Below are positions 43,226 to 52,837 of a stretch of 59,497 nt of DNA, piece after piece. Each line of letters opens with the position of its first letter. The stretch's first letter is position 1. Both the position numbers and the translations under genes were made by a program. Origin of the DNA: Prevotella aurantiaca JCM 15754 (GTDB lineage: Bacteria > Bacteroidota > Bacteroidia > Bacteroidales > Bacteroidaceae); contig NZ_BAKF01000015.1 in assembly GCF_000614025.1 (NCBI RefSeq), forward strand, positions 1 through 59,497, given 5' to 3'. The notes under the pieces were generated by a model, which saw only the letters and a program-made list of their open reading frames with translations, made no database searches and was not told where the DNA came from.

Positions 43226-44893
43226 TTATTTCTTTTCTAATTGCTTATAAAAATTGCTCCATGCCTTGGCGTCTTCTTCGGAGTTGGTGAACACTTCCAA
43301 TAGTACAGAACTGTTTTTGACGTTGAGAAATGCTGCCAAACTACTTTCCAACTCTTCCGAATTGGTTGCTGAAAGGTAGCTTATGTTATGTGTTTGGCAT
43401 ACACCTTCTGCTGTAACGCTTGCTCCAACACCCATAATCGCTGCTCGGTGTTCAGATTTTTCCAAACCAGACAACTGCTGAAAAATGCCGCCACCATTGT
43501 TGTTGAGCAGTAAAATTGATAGATTCTCTCCTAAATTGCTATTCCATAAAGCGTTCTGATCATAGAAAAAGCTCAAGTCACCTATAACACAGAACACACG
43601 TTTGTTTTTGTTTGCAGCCGCCATACCTACTGCGGTGGAGAGCGTTCCCTCTATTCCGTTCACCCCACGATTTACGAAAATGTAGTCAGACGAGTAGAAA
43701 TTGCCCAAGCGAACTGCTGAACTATTCCCGTAAACTAACGCTTTGGGGTCGTTGTTCTGCTGTAACAGCGTGTGAAAGCGTCTTACAGCCAACATCTGAG
43801 AATAAATAGGAGAGTATAATTGCGCATCGGTTGTTGCGTCTTTGAGAGCTTTTTGCCAATCGTGATAGTACTTTGAAGTGGCATAACCCTCTAAACTGTT
43901 TGCCAATATCTTTATAAAGGTAGTGCTTTGACACTGCACTACGGTGGTAAGATTCATGAATGTGTCGCGAATATCGCCACGTGGATCTATCAAAACCGAT
44001 TGTATTGGAGTGCAATTTCGCAAAAACTGTTTGCAATTCTTGCTAACTAAGGTGCCCCCCACATATATAATAAGGTCTGGACGTAATACTTCTGCGTCTT
44101 CCGCAATAGCAATTGCCGCATCGAAAAGCTGCGGTTCGGTATCAGAAACATCGGAAAGCTTGTCTTGTATCACCACAATTTGTTGACGTAAACTTGCCAA
44201 TTCTGCCTTCACTTCTGCCATATTAGACCTTGTTTCCTGTCCTATTATGAGTAAAGGACGTTGTGCTTGTCGGACCATTGACACAACATCGGCTGCAACA
44301 GTAGTATCGTTGCAGGCAGAAGTAGCAGAAATGCATCGCTCTATAGGCAGAGTTGCCACATCATAATTAAACAATGGTTCGCTAATTGGTACATTAATAT
44401 GCACTGGAGCATACGAAAATCGTTTACATTCAATGAGCGCTTCATTTACTAAACGATTACAATACCAATGTTCTTCCTTCGTTTTTGGTTCGATAAGATG
44501 AACACTTTTGCGCACAAACGGAGTAAGAACATGAGCCTGCTGCATGGTTTGTCCGTCCGATTGTCCTACCCATTGTTGAGGACGATCGGCTGAAAGTATA
44601 ATCAAAGGTAGGTTTTGGTAATACGCTTCCGCCACGGCAGGAGCAACATTCAGTAGTGCTGACCCCGACGTAACGCAGACAACAACGGGTGAGTACGTAC
44701 TCATAGCAACACCTAAAGCAAAGAATGCTGCTGAACGCTCATCGGTTACAGGGTAGCATTTTACCTCTTTGCACTCGCAAAGATTATGTACAAGCGGTGA
44801 GTTTCTCGAACCAGGACATACCACAGCCTGTGTTATTCCGTGCTGAATTAACAGCGCCGTTAGGATATTTACGTTTTCTTTGCTACTGAACAT
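43226..44893 (-). CDS. menD: SEPHCHC synthase
   Basis: 555 aa thiamine-diphosphate enzyme. [11 protein letters not shown] near residue 25 and [18 protein letters not shown] near 75 fit MenD; the ThDP/Mg motif is [14 protein letters not shown] ... [11 protein letters not shown]. It condenses isochorismate with 2-oxoglutarate. 20 bp before menB and 15 bp after menF. Confidence 0.96.
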   Translation of the reverse strand: MFSSKENVNILTALLIQHGITQAVVCPGSRNSPLVHNLCECKEVKCYPVTDERSAAFFALGVAMSTYSPVVVCVTSGSALLNVAPAVAEAYYQNLPLIILSADRPQQWVGQSDGQTMQQAHVLTPFVRKSVHLIEPKTKEEHWYCNRLVNEALIECKRFSYAPVHINVPISEPLFNYDVATLPIERCISATSACNDTTVAADVVSMVRQAQRPLLIIGQETRSNMAEVKAELASLRQQIVVIQDKLSDVSDTEPQLFDAAIAIAEDAEVLRPDLIIYVGGTLVSKNCKQFLRNCTPIQSVLIDPRGDIRDTFMNLTTVVQCQSTTFIKILANSLEGYATSKYYHDWQKALKDATTDAQLYSPIYSQMLAVRRFHTLLQQNNDPKALVYGNSSAVRLGNFYSSDYIFVNRGVNGIEGTLSTAVGMAAANKNKRVFCVIGDLSFFYDQNALWNSNLGENLSILLLNNNGGGIFQQLSGLEKSEHRAAIMGVGASVTAEGVCQTHNISYLSATNSEELESSLAAFLNVKNSSVLLEVFTNSEEDAKAWSNFYKQLEKK

Positions 44894-44908
44894 CTTTATT
44901 ATTGCGTT

Positions 44909-45925
44909 TTAACGAAGAAGTTGTCGCATTGTTGATAGCTTAGCTTCCGTTTCTTTCCATTCGCTTTTTTCCGTGCTTTCTTTCAATATTCCGCCGCCAG
45001 CATAAAGATTACATATACCTGTTTGCATCTGCATACATCGCAACGACACATATATGTGCGTGTTTCCATGTAGGTTTAATGGTCCCGCAAAGCCACTGTA
45101 ATAAAGTCGTTTACTTGATTCGTTAGCAAGAATAAAAGCTCTTGCTTCGTTTTTAGGCATTCCGCATACTGCTGGCGTAGGATGAAGGTCATCTAAAAGT
45201 TGCCCTACGGCTGCATTGGGACGTAGTTTGAAAGTGAAATCAGTGCGTAAATGCACCAAGTTTGCAGCCTGAGTGGTATATGGTCCTTCTTCTTTTATCT
45301 CATCAGCACAGCGTTCCAAACAACTTTTTATATAGAGAGAAACGTACTTTTGTTCTGCTTTATTCTTTGACGACCATGTTATTCCGTTCTCATTGTACGG
45401 CATTGTGCCTGCCAAAGCCATTGTTCGCCAACCTATACCATCGCCATCAAGGAGTATTTCAGGCGTTGCCATAAGCCAAATGCCCGACTGTGGCGTAGAA
45501 AAGAGGGCAACAAACTGACGTGGATATTTCTTACAAGCCTGCCAAAATACCTCTTCAGGATTTAAATCGCGGAGAATTTGTTCTTGCACACAACGTGCAA
45601 GCACTATCTTAGCAAATCTATTGTTCGTTAATTCTTTGTGAAAAGCAGAGAAATCTCTGTGATATTGGTTTCTTTCTATTTCGTTTTCGTTTGCTTCCAG
45701 CACCTCTGTCGATAAAGGTTTTACGTCCTTTACAAGCATAGTAGTCACTTCATCAGGCTGTAAAAGCAATATTGGGCTATCGTTCGATGGACTGAAAGGT
45801 GCAATTACAAATCCTTCTTTATCATCTAATTCGGTAAGCGACGATAACTCAGAAGGTGCAGAATGTTGCACCAACATCGTACATTCTTTAGCAAAAGGTA
45901 ATCGGTAAATAGCAAACGAACGCAT
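44909..45925 (-). CDS. menF: Isochorismate synthase (chorismate-binding)
   Basis: 338 aa. The C-terminal chorismate-binding core is complete: FVALFSTPQSGIWLMATPEIL, GTMPYNENG, VHLRTDFTF, HPTPAVCGMPKNEA and LYYSGFAGPL. The N-terminal part is short. It converts chorismate to isochorismate. Annotation as MenF, not EntC, rests on the men genes around it. 18 bp after the thioesterase gene. Confidence 0.92.
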   Translation of the reverse strand: MRSFAIYRLPFAKECTMLVQHSAPSELSSLTELDDKEGFVIAPFSPSNDSPILLLQPDEVTTMLVKDVKPLSTEVLEANENEIERNQYHRDFSAFHKELTNNRFAKIVLARCVQEQILRDLNPEEVFWQACKKYPRQFVALFSTPQSGIWLMATPEILLDGDGIGWRTMALAGTMPYNENGITWSSKNKAEQKYVSLYIKSCLERCADEIKEEGPYTTQAANLVHLRTDFTFKLRPNAAVGQLLDDLHPTPAVCGMPKNEARAFILANESSKRLYYSGFAGPLNLHGNTHIYVSLRCMQMQTGICNLYAGGGILKESTEKSEWKETEAKLSTMRQLLR

Positions 45926-45943
45926 GATAGAGACTCTTTTCTA

Positions 45944-46363
45944 CTATTCTTTCTTTTGTGAATGAACGATATAATTAGTTACTTGAACCGATGAAATGAG
46001 TTCTCCTTCGTCGTTTTTCACATCTATGTGCCATACATGTAGCTTATGTCCTTGGTGTAAAATTCGTGCATAAGCAGTAACCGTGCCACCATAAGGCATA
46101 GCTTGCACATGGTTTCCGCTTACGTTTATACCCAAAGCCATCTTACCATCGCAAAGCGCCATAGAGCCTACACCGGCAACATTCTCTGCCAATGCCAACG
46201 TAGCACCACCAGAAAGGAAACCAAAGGTTTGCTTGTTTCTATCATCAACCGCCATCTTTGCCATCAGCGTATCAGGCTCTGGGGTTGATATAAAGCGCAT
46301 CCCCAAGGTGCGACTCAGGCCTTCTTCATTCTCTAAAATAGTACTATATTTCTCTACGTTCAT
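45944..46363 (-). CDS. Hotdog-fold thioesterase, probable DHNA-CoA thioesterase
   Basis: 139 aa PaaI/4HBT-like protein. FGFLSGGATLALAENVAGVGS carries the active-site Glu on the hotdog helix; GTVTAYARILHQGHKLHVWH is the core strand region. It is the first gene of the men operon, so a role in hydrolysing DHNA-CoA (MenI) is likely but inferred from context. Confidence 0.85.
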   Translation of the reverse strand: MNVEKYSTILENEEGLSRTLGMRFISTPEPDTLMAKMAVDDRNKQTFGFLSGGATLALAENVAGVGSMALCDGKMALGINVSGNHVQAMPYGGTVTAYARILHQGHKLHVWHIDVKNDEGELISSVQVTNYIVHSQKKE

Positions 46364-46431
46364 TATTTAAATATGTCTATCTGATATGTTTAATGACTAA
46401 TACATCTTAGTTGATAAAAACTCAACTACTG

Positions 46432-46439
46432 CAAAGTTA
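46432..46439 (-). promoter_or_regulatory. -7 box for the menaquinone operon
   Basis: TAACTTTG on the minus strand, 68 bp before the first start codon; a weak -33 (TTTC-like) lies about 20 bp further upstream. Confidence 0.55.
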
Positions 46440-46478
46440 GCAATAAACTATCAGATTACGAAACTTAATATATAAAAT

Positions 46479-46513
46479 TCCTCCCCACTCGATATTTATC
46501 AAGCAGGAGGAAC
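46479..46513 (-). terminator. Hairpin after the M6 protease gene
   Basis: TTCCTCC and GGAGGAA form the base of a stem that continues with CTCGATA / TATCAAG (one mismatch). On the minus strand it follows the M6 stop by about 25 bp and leads into a T-rich stretch. Confidence 0.6.
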
Positions 46514-46537
46514 AAAGTATGTGTTAATCAACGGTGT

Positions 46538-48289
46538 TTACTTCACCACGATTTTCTTGCCATTGTGGATATAGATACCACGTGTTGGGTTCAGCACTCT
46601 ACGTCCTTGTAGGTCGTAATAGTTGCCGTCGCCTGCATTTTCTGCAGTAGCTTCGTTGATGTTTTCAATACCATTAGGCTGCTGTCTGTAGCCAAAAGTT
46701 ATGGTTCCATCAGCCTTAATTTCAATTCCTTGAACGGCATTAGGGATACTAACTCCATCGTAGAATGTTAGCTTATCTATATTTTTCTTATTCACACCAT
46801 ATAGATTTTCTTTGTGTGCACTATAGCTAAGCTTTTCATTATCAGCAGGAATCATATAAGCACGCATCTTGTTAGCAACGGTATTTACACTGTTGTACTC
46901 CCAGATACCTTTTTCGTAAGCATAGTGACTCAACATCAATCCATCACCGAAAGTATTTGTTTCGTAACCACTACCTCTTCTTTCTTTATACTCTTTAGGG
47001 TACCATGTGTCTGAACTTCTATTCTCAAGTATGAAGTATTCAGAACGATTACGTGGAGAACGTACTATCGCTGCCAACTGTCCGTTTCTATTTGAAACTG
47101 GATCGAGGGTTACTATTTCTGGTCCTGTAAGTTCTTTTATCTTCAACCAACCTAAGTAAGAACGCTCGTAAGCTGTATAACCAATAGGTGCATTAGCATC
47201 GTTTACATAAGGACCTGCGTCCATAATAGACCAATAACTAAATGGATCGCGTGGCAAAGTTACGAATTGACTGGTGTTATAGAAATCTGGCAAGCCCAAT
47301 GCATGGCCTAATTCGTGACAGAACACACCCATACCCATAAGTTTATCATAGTAGTTTAACTCGTTACCAACAAAGAAAGAGTTAAAGGTTGTACCTTGTA
47401 TGTTCTCATCAATATCTTGTTCTTGTGGCCAAATATAGTTCTCATAGAGAGGGTCGTTAGGGTTTTCTGTAGCCTGACCATGACCAGCATAGAACAAACA
47501 AATAAGCTCTACGTTACCTGTTGAAGGGTGCTTAAACTTATCGAAGCTGATATTTTGAGCCTTTGCTTTCTTTACTACGTCTCTTACCAATTCGGCAGTT
47601 TTCTCATCTTTTCCATAGTATGCGTAGCTGTGATCTACCTTGATTGGGCCAATAACCTCAAATGTTGGCACAAACATACCACGACTTTGTGATTCAAAGA
47701 AGTCTTTTACCGAACCTACACAATGGGTTTCATCACTGTAGCCTTTCTCATTGTAGTAACGTGTCATCTTCTCTTTTGTAGTGGTAGACAAAAAGCTTTT
47801 GTCAGTAAATTCAACCATTACAACTGGTACAAGTGGCTCTCCGATACTTTGAATACCGCCCATTCCTGAGTTATTATACTCGCCTAAACCATCTACAGTA
47901 GATGCGCTGATAACGCGAGTTGGTGCTTTATGCGATGTATGCTTAGGAGCAACCTTCACTAAGTGTAGGTTTTTCTCGGTCTTTGTCTCAGCCAAGAACG
48001 CTTTCTCTTCAGCTGTACGATCGCCTGCTTCATGAGCAATGAAAGCAGAAGGCTTTAGTTCTCCGTCACGGATAACAGCATAATAGAAGTCGTTGTTTTC
48101 GCCTTTTACGATGATTTTTCCATCAAGTGAAGTATAATAAATACCACGCCCGCCTTCTCCTTGCACTAATATCTTGATGCTTGTGCTGTCGCTTTGTTTC
48201 ACCGTCCATACCTTTGGCATTGGTCGGATAGCAAGTGTCGGAAGTGTAACAGCTGCCGACAAAAGCATTGAAAGTAAGATTTTCTTCAT
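46538..48289 (-). CDS. Secreted M6-family metalloprotease with T9SS-like C-terminal tail
   Basis: 583 aa from ATG 48289. Sec signal peptide at about residues 1-20. A propeptide-like region is followed by the catalytic domain with the zinc motif HELGHALGLPDFY near residue 331. The last 30 residues read YYDLQGRRVLNPTRGIYIHN and end GKKIVVK, the typical form of Bacteroidetes type IX sorting tails, so surface display or secretion is likely. M6 peptidases (immune-inhibitor-A-like) degrade host proteins in other bacteria; the target here is unknown. The frame runs to 48337, but that crosses the -7 box, so 48289 is the start. Confidence 0.88.
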   Translation of the reverse strand: MKKILLSMLLSAAVTLPTLAIRPMPKVWTVKQSDSTSIKILVQGEGGRGIYYTSLDGKIIVKGENNDFYYAVIRDGELKPSAFIAHEAGDRTAEEKAFLAETKTEKNLHLVKVAPKHTSHKAPTRVISASTVDGLGEYNNSGMGGIQSIGEPLVPVVMVEFTDKSFLSTTTKEKMTRYYNEKGYSDETHCVGSVKDFFESQSRGMFVPTFEVIGPIKVDHSYAYYGKDEKTAELVRDVVKKAKAQNISFDKFKHPSTGNVELICLFYAGHGQATENPNDPLYENYIWPQEQDIDENIQGTTFNSFFVGNELNYYDKLMGMGVFCHELGHALGLPDFYNTSQFVTLPRDPFSYWSIMDAGPYVNDANAPIGYTAYERSYLGWLKIKELTGPEIVTLDPVSNRNGQLAAIVRSPRNRSEYFILENRSSDTWYPKEYKERRGSGYETNTFGDGLMLSHYAYEKGIWEYNSVNTVANKMRAYMIPADNEKLSYSAHKENLYGVNKKNIDKLTFYDGVSIPNAVQGIEIKADGTITFGYRQQPNGIENINEATAENAGDGNYYDLQGRRVLNPTRGIYIHNGKKIVVK

Positions 48290-48334
48290 ATTTTCTCTAT
48301 TGTGTAGATATTTTATATTTAACAAATGAATTTG

Positions 48335-48342
48335 CAAATATA
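48335..48342 (-). promoter_or_regulatory. -7 box for the M6 protease
   Basis: TATATTTG on the minus strand, 45 bp before the ATG at 48289. Confidence 0.55.
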
Positions 48343-48534
48343 ACTAAATTCATAGCTAAAACCCCCATTTTAATTCTATCTTTTTTTGTTTTTTAAGAAT
48401 AAGAATTCACGTTATATTTGGTAAATAATATGTTTAAACGTGTATAAAAGTACGATATTTTTTTAAGAGTCCAATAAAAATGAAGTTTCTCTTAAAGTTT
48501 TTAGCCTACTTTGAGAGACTCCTTTTAATAAATA

Positions 48535-49035
48535 TTAGCGGTCTTTTTTCATTCTCACAAGCTCAATTGCTTCTTTCCCACTGATATGTTCAATGGTAAA
48601 TTCAATCATAACAAGATGTGAGAAATCTTTCTTTATCTCGTGTCTCAGCCCCTCTTCGTCACCAGGATTGTACCGCCTGCCCAATTTGCAGAGAGCTTCC
48701 ATCTTCTCTGTTTCATCTTCTATTAAGCGGACTTTTCCGAAGCAAATCACACTTCTGAAATAGGTAGTAAACTCTTTAGGCTTCACGTCGTTTCGGTCGA
48801 TTACCGTAAACGATGCCTTGTCGCTGTTGCGAATAGCGTCCAGTTTATGTCCTTTTAATGCAGAATGGAAGTATAGTTTACGTCCCACAAGTACAGGAGT
48901 GATGGGCACACCATAGGGATAGCCGTCATCTCCATGCAAAGAAAGTACGCCAGAGGTAGCTTTTTCCAATATTTCCGTGCATTCTGTTTCTGCCAATTCT
49001 TGCCGTTTGCGGCGCATAGTTCTAAACTCTGTCAT
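48535..49035 (-). CDS. Nim-like pyridoxamine-phosphate-oxidase-fold flavoprotein
   Basis: 166 aa. MRRKRQEL near the start, then ATSGVLSLHGDDGYPYGVPI and LYFHSALKGHKLDAIRNSDK followed by ASFTVIDRND, give the split-barrel FMN fold. The TTYFRSVICFGKVRLIED stretch closely follows the 5-nitroimidazole reductase (Nim) family. Nim-family genes can lower metronidazole activation, but many chromosomal homologues do not confer resistance, so no phenotype is claimed. Single gene, no clear -7 box found. Confidence 0.85.
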   Translation of the reverse strand: MTEFRTMRRKRQELAETECTEILEKATSGVLSLHGDDGYPYGVPITPVLVGRKLYFHSALKGHKLDAIRNSDKASFTVIDRNDVKPKEFTTYFRSVICFGKVRLIEDETEKMEALCKLGRRYNPGDEEGLRHEIKKDFSHLVMIEFTIEHISGKEAIELVRMKKDR

Positions 49036-49119
49036 ATATAAAAAAATAATATTTTACTTCACCACTAACGCTTTTTCTAACTATTCGAGATATTCGGAAT
49101 AGAGTCGTATTGGGGATTT

Positions 49120-49439
49120 CTATTCTGTAATGATGATCAATACATAGAGCAAAACATCGTCTTCCAAATGCTTATACTTGTTTTTCCAGAGAACGGTAGC
49201 GTGTGCGACCTCGCTAAGTTCATTGTTCGGTATGTCAGCAAATTGTTTTCTATTATTATATTCATGCGAAAATCGTAGATGATGTAGTTTGCTATTGTAC
49301 CTAAAAAACAAAAAACAGCAAAGTAATAGAAGCTGCTTAAACGAAAAAAATAGCAACATAGCATTACTGCAAAAAGATTACCAGCAATTGAAACCAATGC
49401 TATTATGTTTTTAAATTTGCTACTTGTCTAAGATTTCAT
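49120..49439 (-). pseudogene. Small membrane-protein gene, probably damaged
   Basis: A TATCTTTG -7 box at 49460-49467 precedes ATG 49439, which is in frame with SSKFKNIIAL VSIAGNLFAV..., but codon 4 is TAG. Translation could instead begin at a TTG (49397). Two membrane helices follow (VSIAGNLFAVMLCCYFF and FYYFAVFCFLGTIANYII). The frame then shifts: one extra A in the A4 run near 49245-49249 would connect to KQFADIPNNELSEVAHATVL W... and the stop at 49120. Product about 92-106 aa, family unknown. Stop and frameshift together suggest genuine decay. Confidence 0.45.
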
Positions 49440-49459
49440 TGTTTTTTAATTTGCATTTG

Positions 49460-49467
49460 CAAAGATA
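49460..49467 (-). promoter_or_regulatory. -7 box upstream of the damaged membrane-protein gene
   Basis: TATCTTTG on the minus strand, 20 bp before ATG 49439. The only apparent target is the damaged small gene. Confidence 0.5.
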
Positions 49468-49608
49468 ATGAAAAATCTGTTGTTTTTTAAAAGTGCAATT
49501 AAAAGCAGTTAATGAAAGAAGAATAATTTAACAATTGAAAAGCTGTAAAATAACATCGTGAAACATTTAAATAGGAGATTAAAAACTTGAAAAATGATTT
49601 TGTTTTTT

Positions 49609-49718
49609 CAAAAGCGGTACTCTTACTGACCAAAACCCATGCTTTTACACGACAATATAATCTGTTTTGAAAGACGAAAGTACTTGTTTTGCATAGCGAA
49701 AATTATTCCTTATATTAC
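49609..49718. repeat. Degenerate 22-bp-period array, five units
   Basis: Units at 49609, 49631, 49653, 49675 and 49697, each exactly 22 bp, mostly starting CAAAA, CGAAA or similar. Columns 11-17 are TGTTTTG in two units and T-rich in the others, recalling the CTGTTTTGC arrays at 7.3 and 22.0 kb. The rest of 49480-50010 has no gene I can support. Confidence 0.6.
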
Positions 49719-50019
49719 TTTTTTAGTTCTTTTCGTACGAAGAATGCTTTACTTTGATTGCACAACACTACCCCATAAACATAGAACTTGTTGATATTCA
49801 GTAAACTTATCGCTGCACATAAAAAGTGCCATTATTTGCAAACAATTTATCATCAGTGCAGAAAACAGCTCTTCTCAGCGTGTTTCACGATTTCAAAATT
49901 AACTTTTAACGCATTTTATTTAACTTTACTTTACATTATTCTCGTACTACGATGCAAACGTAACCACCTGATTAAGGCATAAAAAAGACAAAAAGAACGA
50001 GGAATTGCAAATAATTTAT

Positions 50020-50027
50020 TAAATTTG
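50020..50027 (+). promoter_or_regulatory. -7 box for lysS
   Basis: TAAATTTG, 36 bp before the chosen ATG (50064). It excludes the upstream start at 50025, which would lie inside the box. Confidence 0.6.
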
Positions 50028-50063
50028 CAGACTATAAGAATTATAATTCGATTAATAGAATAT

Positions 50064-51794
50064 ATGAACGTTTTAGAATTATCAGAACAAGAGATTGTAC
50101 GCCGTCAGAGTTTGCAGGAATTGCGCAATATGGGCATCGACCCCTATCCAGCAGCAGAGTTTCCAACTAATGCTTACTCAACGGATATAAAGTCTGAATT
50201 TACAGAAGACGAGAAACGCGAAGTTGTAATTGCAGGTCGCCTTATGGGTAAACGTGTAATGGGCAAAGCGTCTTTCGCAGAAATACAAGACAGTAAAGGC
50301 AGAATACAAGTATATATTACTCGCGACGACCTTTGTCCGGGCGAGAACAAAGACCTTTATAATATTGTTTTTAAGAAACTGCTAGACATTGGCGATTTCA
50401 TCGGAATTAAGGGCTTTGTGTTTAAAACACAGATGGGTGAAATTTCTATTCATGCTGAAGAACTCACTGTACTATCAAAGAGCTTGAAACCGTTGCCTGT
50501 TGTGAAGTATAAAGACGGTGTGGCTTACGACAAGTTCGACGACCCCGAGCTTCGCTATCGTCGTAGATACGTAGATTTAGTGGTGAACGATGGCGTGAAA
50601 GAAACGTTCCAAAAGCGTGCTACAGTATTGAGAACAATGCGTCGTTTCTTTGATGATGCTGGATATACAGAAGTGGAGACACCAACATTGCAAACTATTG
50701 CAGGTGGTGCTAGTGCTCGTCCCTTCATTACACACTTTAATGCACTGAATACAGAAATGTATATGCGTATAGCCACAGAACTTTATTTGAAGCGATTAAT
50801 TGTCGGTGGATTCGAAGGTGTATACGAGATTGGAAAGAACTTCCGTAACGAAGGTATGGATCGCTTCCATAATCCAGAGTTTACATGTATGGAACTTTAT
50901 GTTCAGTATAAAGATTATAACTGGATGATGAGCTTTACTGAAAAGCTGATAGAGAAGATTTGTATAGCTGTGAATGGTAAGCCTGAAGTAAAAGTGGGCG
51001 ATCACATCATCAGTTTTAAAGCACCATTCCGCCGTCTTCCAATACTCGATGCTATTAAAGAGAAGACAGGTTTCGATCTTGATGGTAAGACAGAAGAAGA
51101 AATTCGCAACATTGCTGTGAATGAATTAAAACTCGAAGGTATCGACAGTAGCTTTGGTAAAGGTAAGCTAATTGACGAAATATTTGGTGAGTTTTGTGAA
51201 GGAACATTCATACAGCCAACATTCATTATAGACTATCCTGTAGAAATGTCTCCACTCACAAAGATGCATCGCTCTAAGCCAGGACTAACCGAACGCTTCG
51301 AGTTAATGGTGAACGGTAAGGAATTAGCCAATGCTTACTCAGAACTAAATGACCCAATAGACCAAGAGGAGCGTTTTAAAGAGCAAATGCGATTAGCTGA
51401 CAACGGAGATGATGAGGCTATGATTATAGATCAAGACTTCCTCCGTGCACTTCAATATGGTATGCCTCCAACATCTGGTATAGGTATTGGTATAGACCGT
51501 TTGGTTATGTTAATGACTGGACAAGAGTATATCCAAGAGGTGTTACTCTTCCCACAAATGAAGCCAGAGGCAAAAGTTCCACAAAGCAGCATCAAAGAAT
51601 GGGCAGAGATAGGTGTACCAGAAGATTGGGTTTACGTACTTCGTAAGTGTGGTTTCAATCTTATTCAGAACATTAAAGACGAGAAAGCGCAAGGCTTACA
51701 GCAAAAAATAGGCGAGATAAACAAGAAATATAAGTTGGGGTACGACAAGCCATCGGTTGATGAAATTCAACAATGGATTGACAAAGCACAATAA
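50064..51794 (+). CDS. lysS: Lysyl-tRNA synthetase, class II
   Basis: 576 aa, with the C-terminal extension usual in Bacteroidetes. The OB anticodon domain (about 50-150; VVIAGRLMGKRVMGKASFAEIQD) precedes the class II core: motif 1 region near 190, motif 2 in FRNEGMDRFHNPEFT, motif 3 in GIGIGIDRLVMLMTG. It charges tRNA-Lys. It starts a same-strand series with gpsA and pgi. Confidence 0.97.
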   Translation: MNVLELSEQEIVRRQSLQELRNMGIDPYPAAEFPTNAYSTDIKSEFTEDEKREVVIAGRLMGKRVMGKASFAEIQDSKGRIQVYITRDDLCPGENKDLYNIVFKKLLDIGDFIGIKGFVFKTQMGEISIHAEELTVLSKSLKPLPVVKYKDGVAYDKFDDPELRYRRRYVDLVVNDGVKETFQKRATVLRTMRRFFDDAGYTEVETPTLQTIAGGASARPFITHFNALNTEMYMRIATELYLKRLIVGGFEGVYEIGKNFRNEGMDRFHNPEFTCMELYVQYKDYNWMMSFTEKLIEKICIAVNGKPEVKVGDHIISFKAPFRRLPILDAIKEKTGFDLDGKTEEEIRNIAVNELKLEGIDSSFGKGKLIDEIFGEFCEGTFIQPTFIIDYPVEMSPLTKMHRSKPGLTERFELMVNGKELANAYSELNDPIDQEERFKEQMRLADNGDDEAMIIDQDFLRALQYGMPPTSGIGIGIDRLVMLMTGQEYIQEVLLFPQMKPEAKVPQSSIKEWAEIGVPEDWVYVLRKCGFNLIQNIKDEKAQGLQQKIGEINKKYKLGYDKPSVDEIQQWIDKAQ

Positions 51795-51834
51795 AAACGA
51801 AAGGGAAGATAACTCCGTTTACTATAGAAGCATT

Positions 51835-52830
51835 ATGTACGACGTAGGAAATATAGCAATCATCGGAAGCGGAAGCTGGGCAACAGCTATTGCAAAGATT
51901 GTGGTTGAGCACACTCACCACATAGGTTGGTACTTTCGACGCGACGAAACCATAGAGCAATTTCGAAAGTTGGGGCATAATCCCACGTATCTAACAAGTG
52001 CTCATTTTGATACTAGCGAGATACGTTTGTCGTCAGACATTAATCGTTTAGTACAAGATTACGACACTCTTATATTTGTAACACCATCGCCTTACTTAAA
52101 GAGTATTCTTAAGAAAGTAAAGCATAAACTGCACGAGAAGTTTATTGTAACGGCAATAAAAGGCATTGTTCCTGATGAAAATTTAGTTTGTTCGGAATAC
52201 TTTCACAAAGTTATGAAGGTTCCAGAAAATAACTTAGCCGTGATAGGCGGACCATCGCACGCAGAAGAAGTGGCAATGGAACGACTTACATATCTTACTG
52301 TAGGGTGCACAGATACAGAGAAAGCCCGCGCTCTAACCGATGTATTGGTTTCCAATTACGTTAAAACAAAAGTTTCGCACGATGTACTGGGCATTGAATA
52401 TGCATCAGTTCTAAAGAATGTTTATGCTATTGCATCGGGCATTTGTTCGGGGTTACAATACGGAGACAATTTTCAAGCAGTCATCATATCGAATGCTATG
52501 CAAGAGATGGAACGCTTGCTTACGAGTATAAATCCTATAAAGCGCAGTATGATAGACAGTGTTTATCTTGGCGACCAACTCGTTACGGGTTACAGTAACT
52601 TTAGTCGTAACCGCACGTTTGGTATGATGATAGGTAAAGGATACAGTGTTAAGTCGGCACAAATGGAGATGGAAATGATAGCCGAAGGTTATTTCGGAAC
52701 AAAATGTATGAAAGAAATTAATCGTCATCTGCATGTGAATATGCCTATCTTAGATGCTGTTTACAACATATTATACGAGGGTATAAGCCCAAAAGTAGAG
52801 ATTAAATTATTAACAGATTCGTTCAGATAA
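51835..52830 (+). CDS. gpsA: NAD(P)H-dependent glycerol-3-phosphate dehydrogenase
   Basis: 331 aa from the ATG at 51835; the upstream in-frame part overlaps lysS. NAD-binding [11 protein letters not shown] at the N-terminus, catalytic Lys in [16 protein letters not shown], and substrate loop [18 protein letters not shown]. It reduces DHAP to glycerol-3-phosphate for phospholipid synthesis. 40 bp after lysS. Confidence 0.94.
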   Translation: MYDVGNIAIIGSGSWATAIAKIVVEHTHHIGWYFRRDETIEQFRKLGHNPTYLTSAHFDTSEIRLSSDINRLVQDYDTLIFVTPSPYLKSILKKVKHKLHEKFIVTAIKGIVPDENLVCSEYFHKVMKVPENNLAVIGGPSHAEEVAMERLTYLTVGCTDTEKARALTDVLVSNYVKTKVSHDVLGIEYASVLKNVYAIASGICSGLQYGDNFQAVIISNAMQEMERLLTSINPIKRSMIDSVYLGDQLVTGYSNFSRNRTFGMMIGKGYSVKSAQMEMEMIAEGYFGTKCMKEINRHLHVNMPILDAVYNILYEGISPKVEIKLLTDSFR

Positions 52831-52837
52831 CATACAA

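Noticed and set aside
49788..49982. 64-aa plus frame upstream of lysS
   Set aside because: No family features or promoter; composition of AT-rich spacer.
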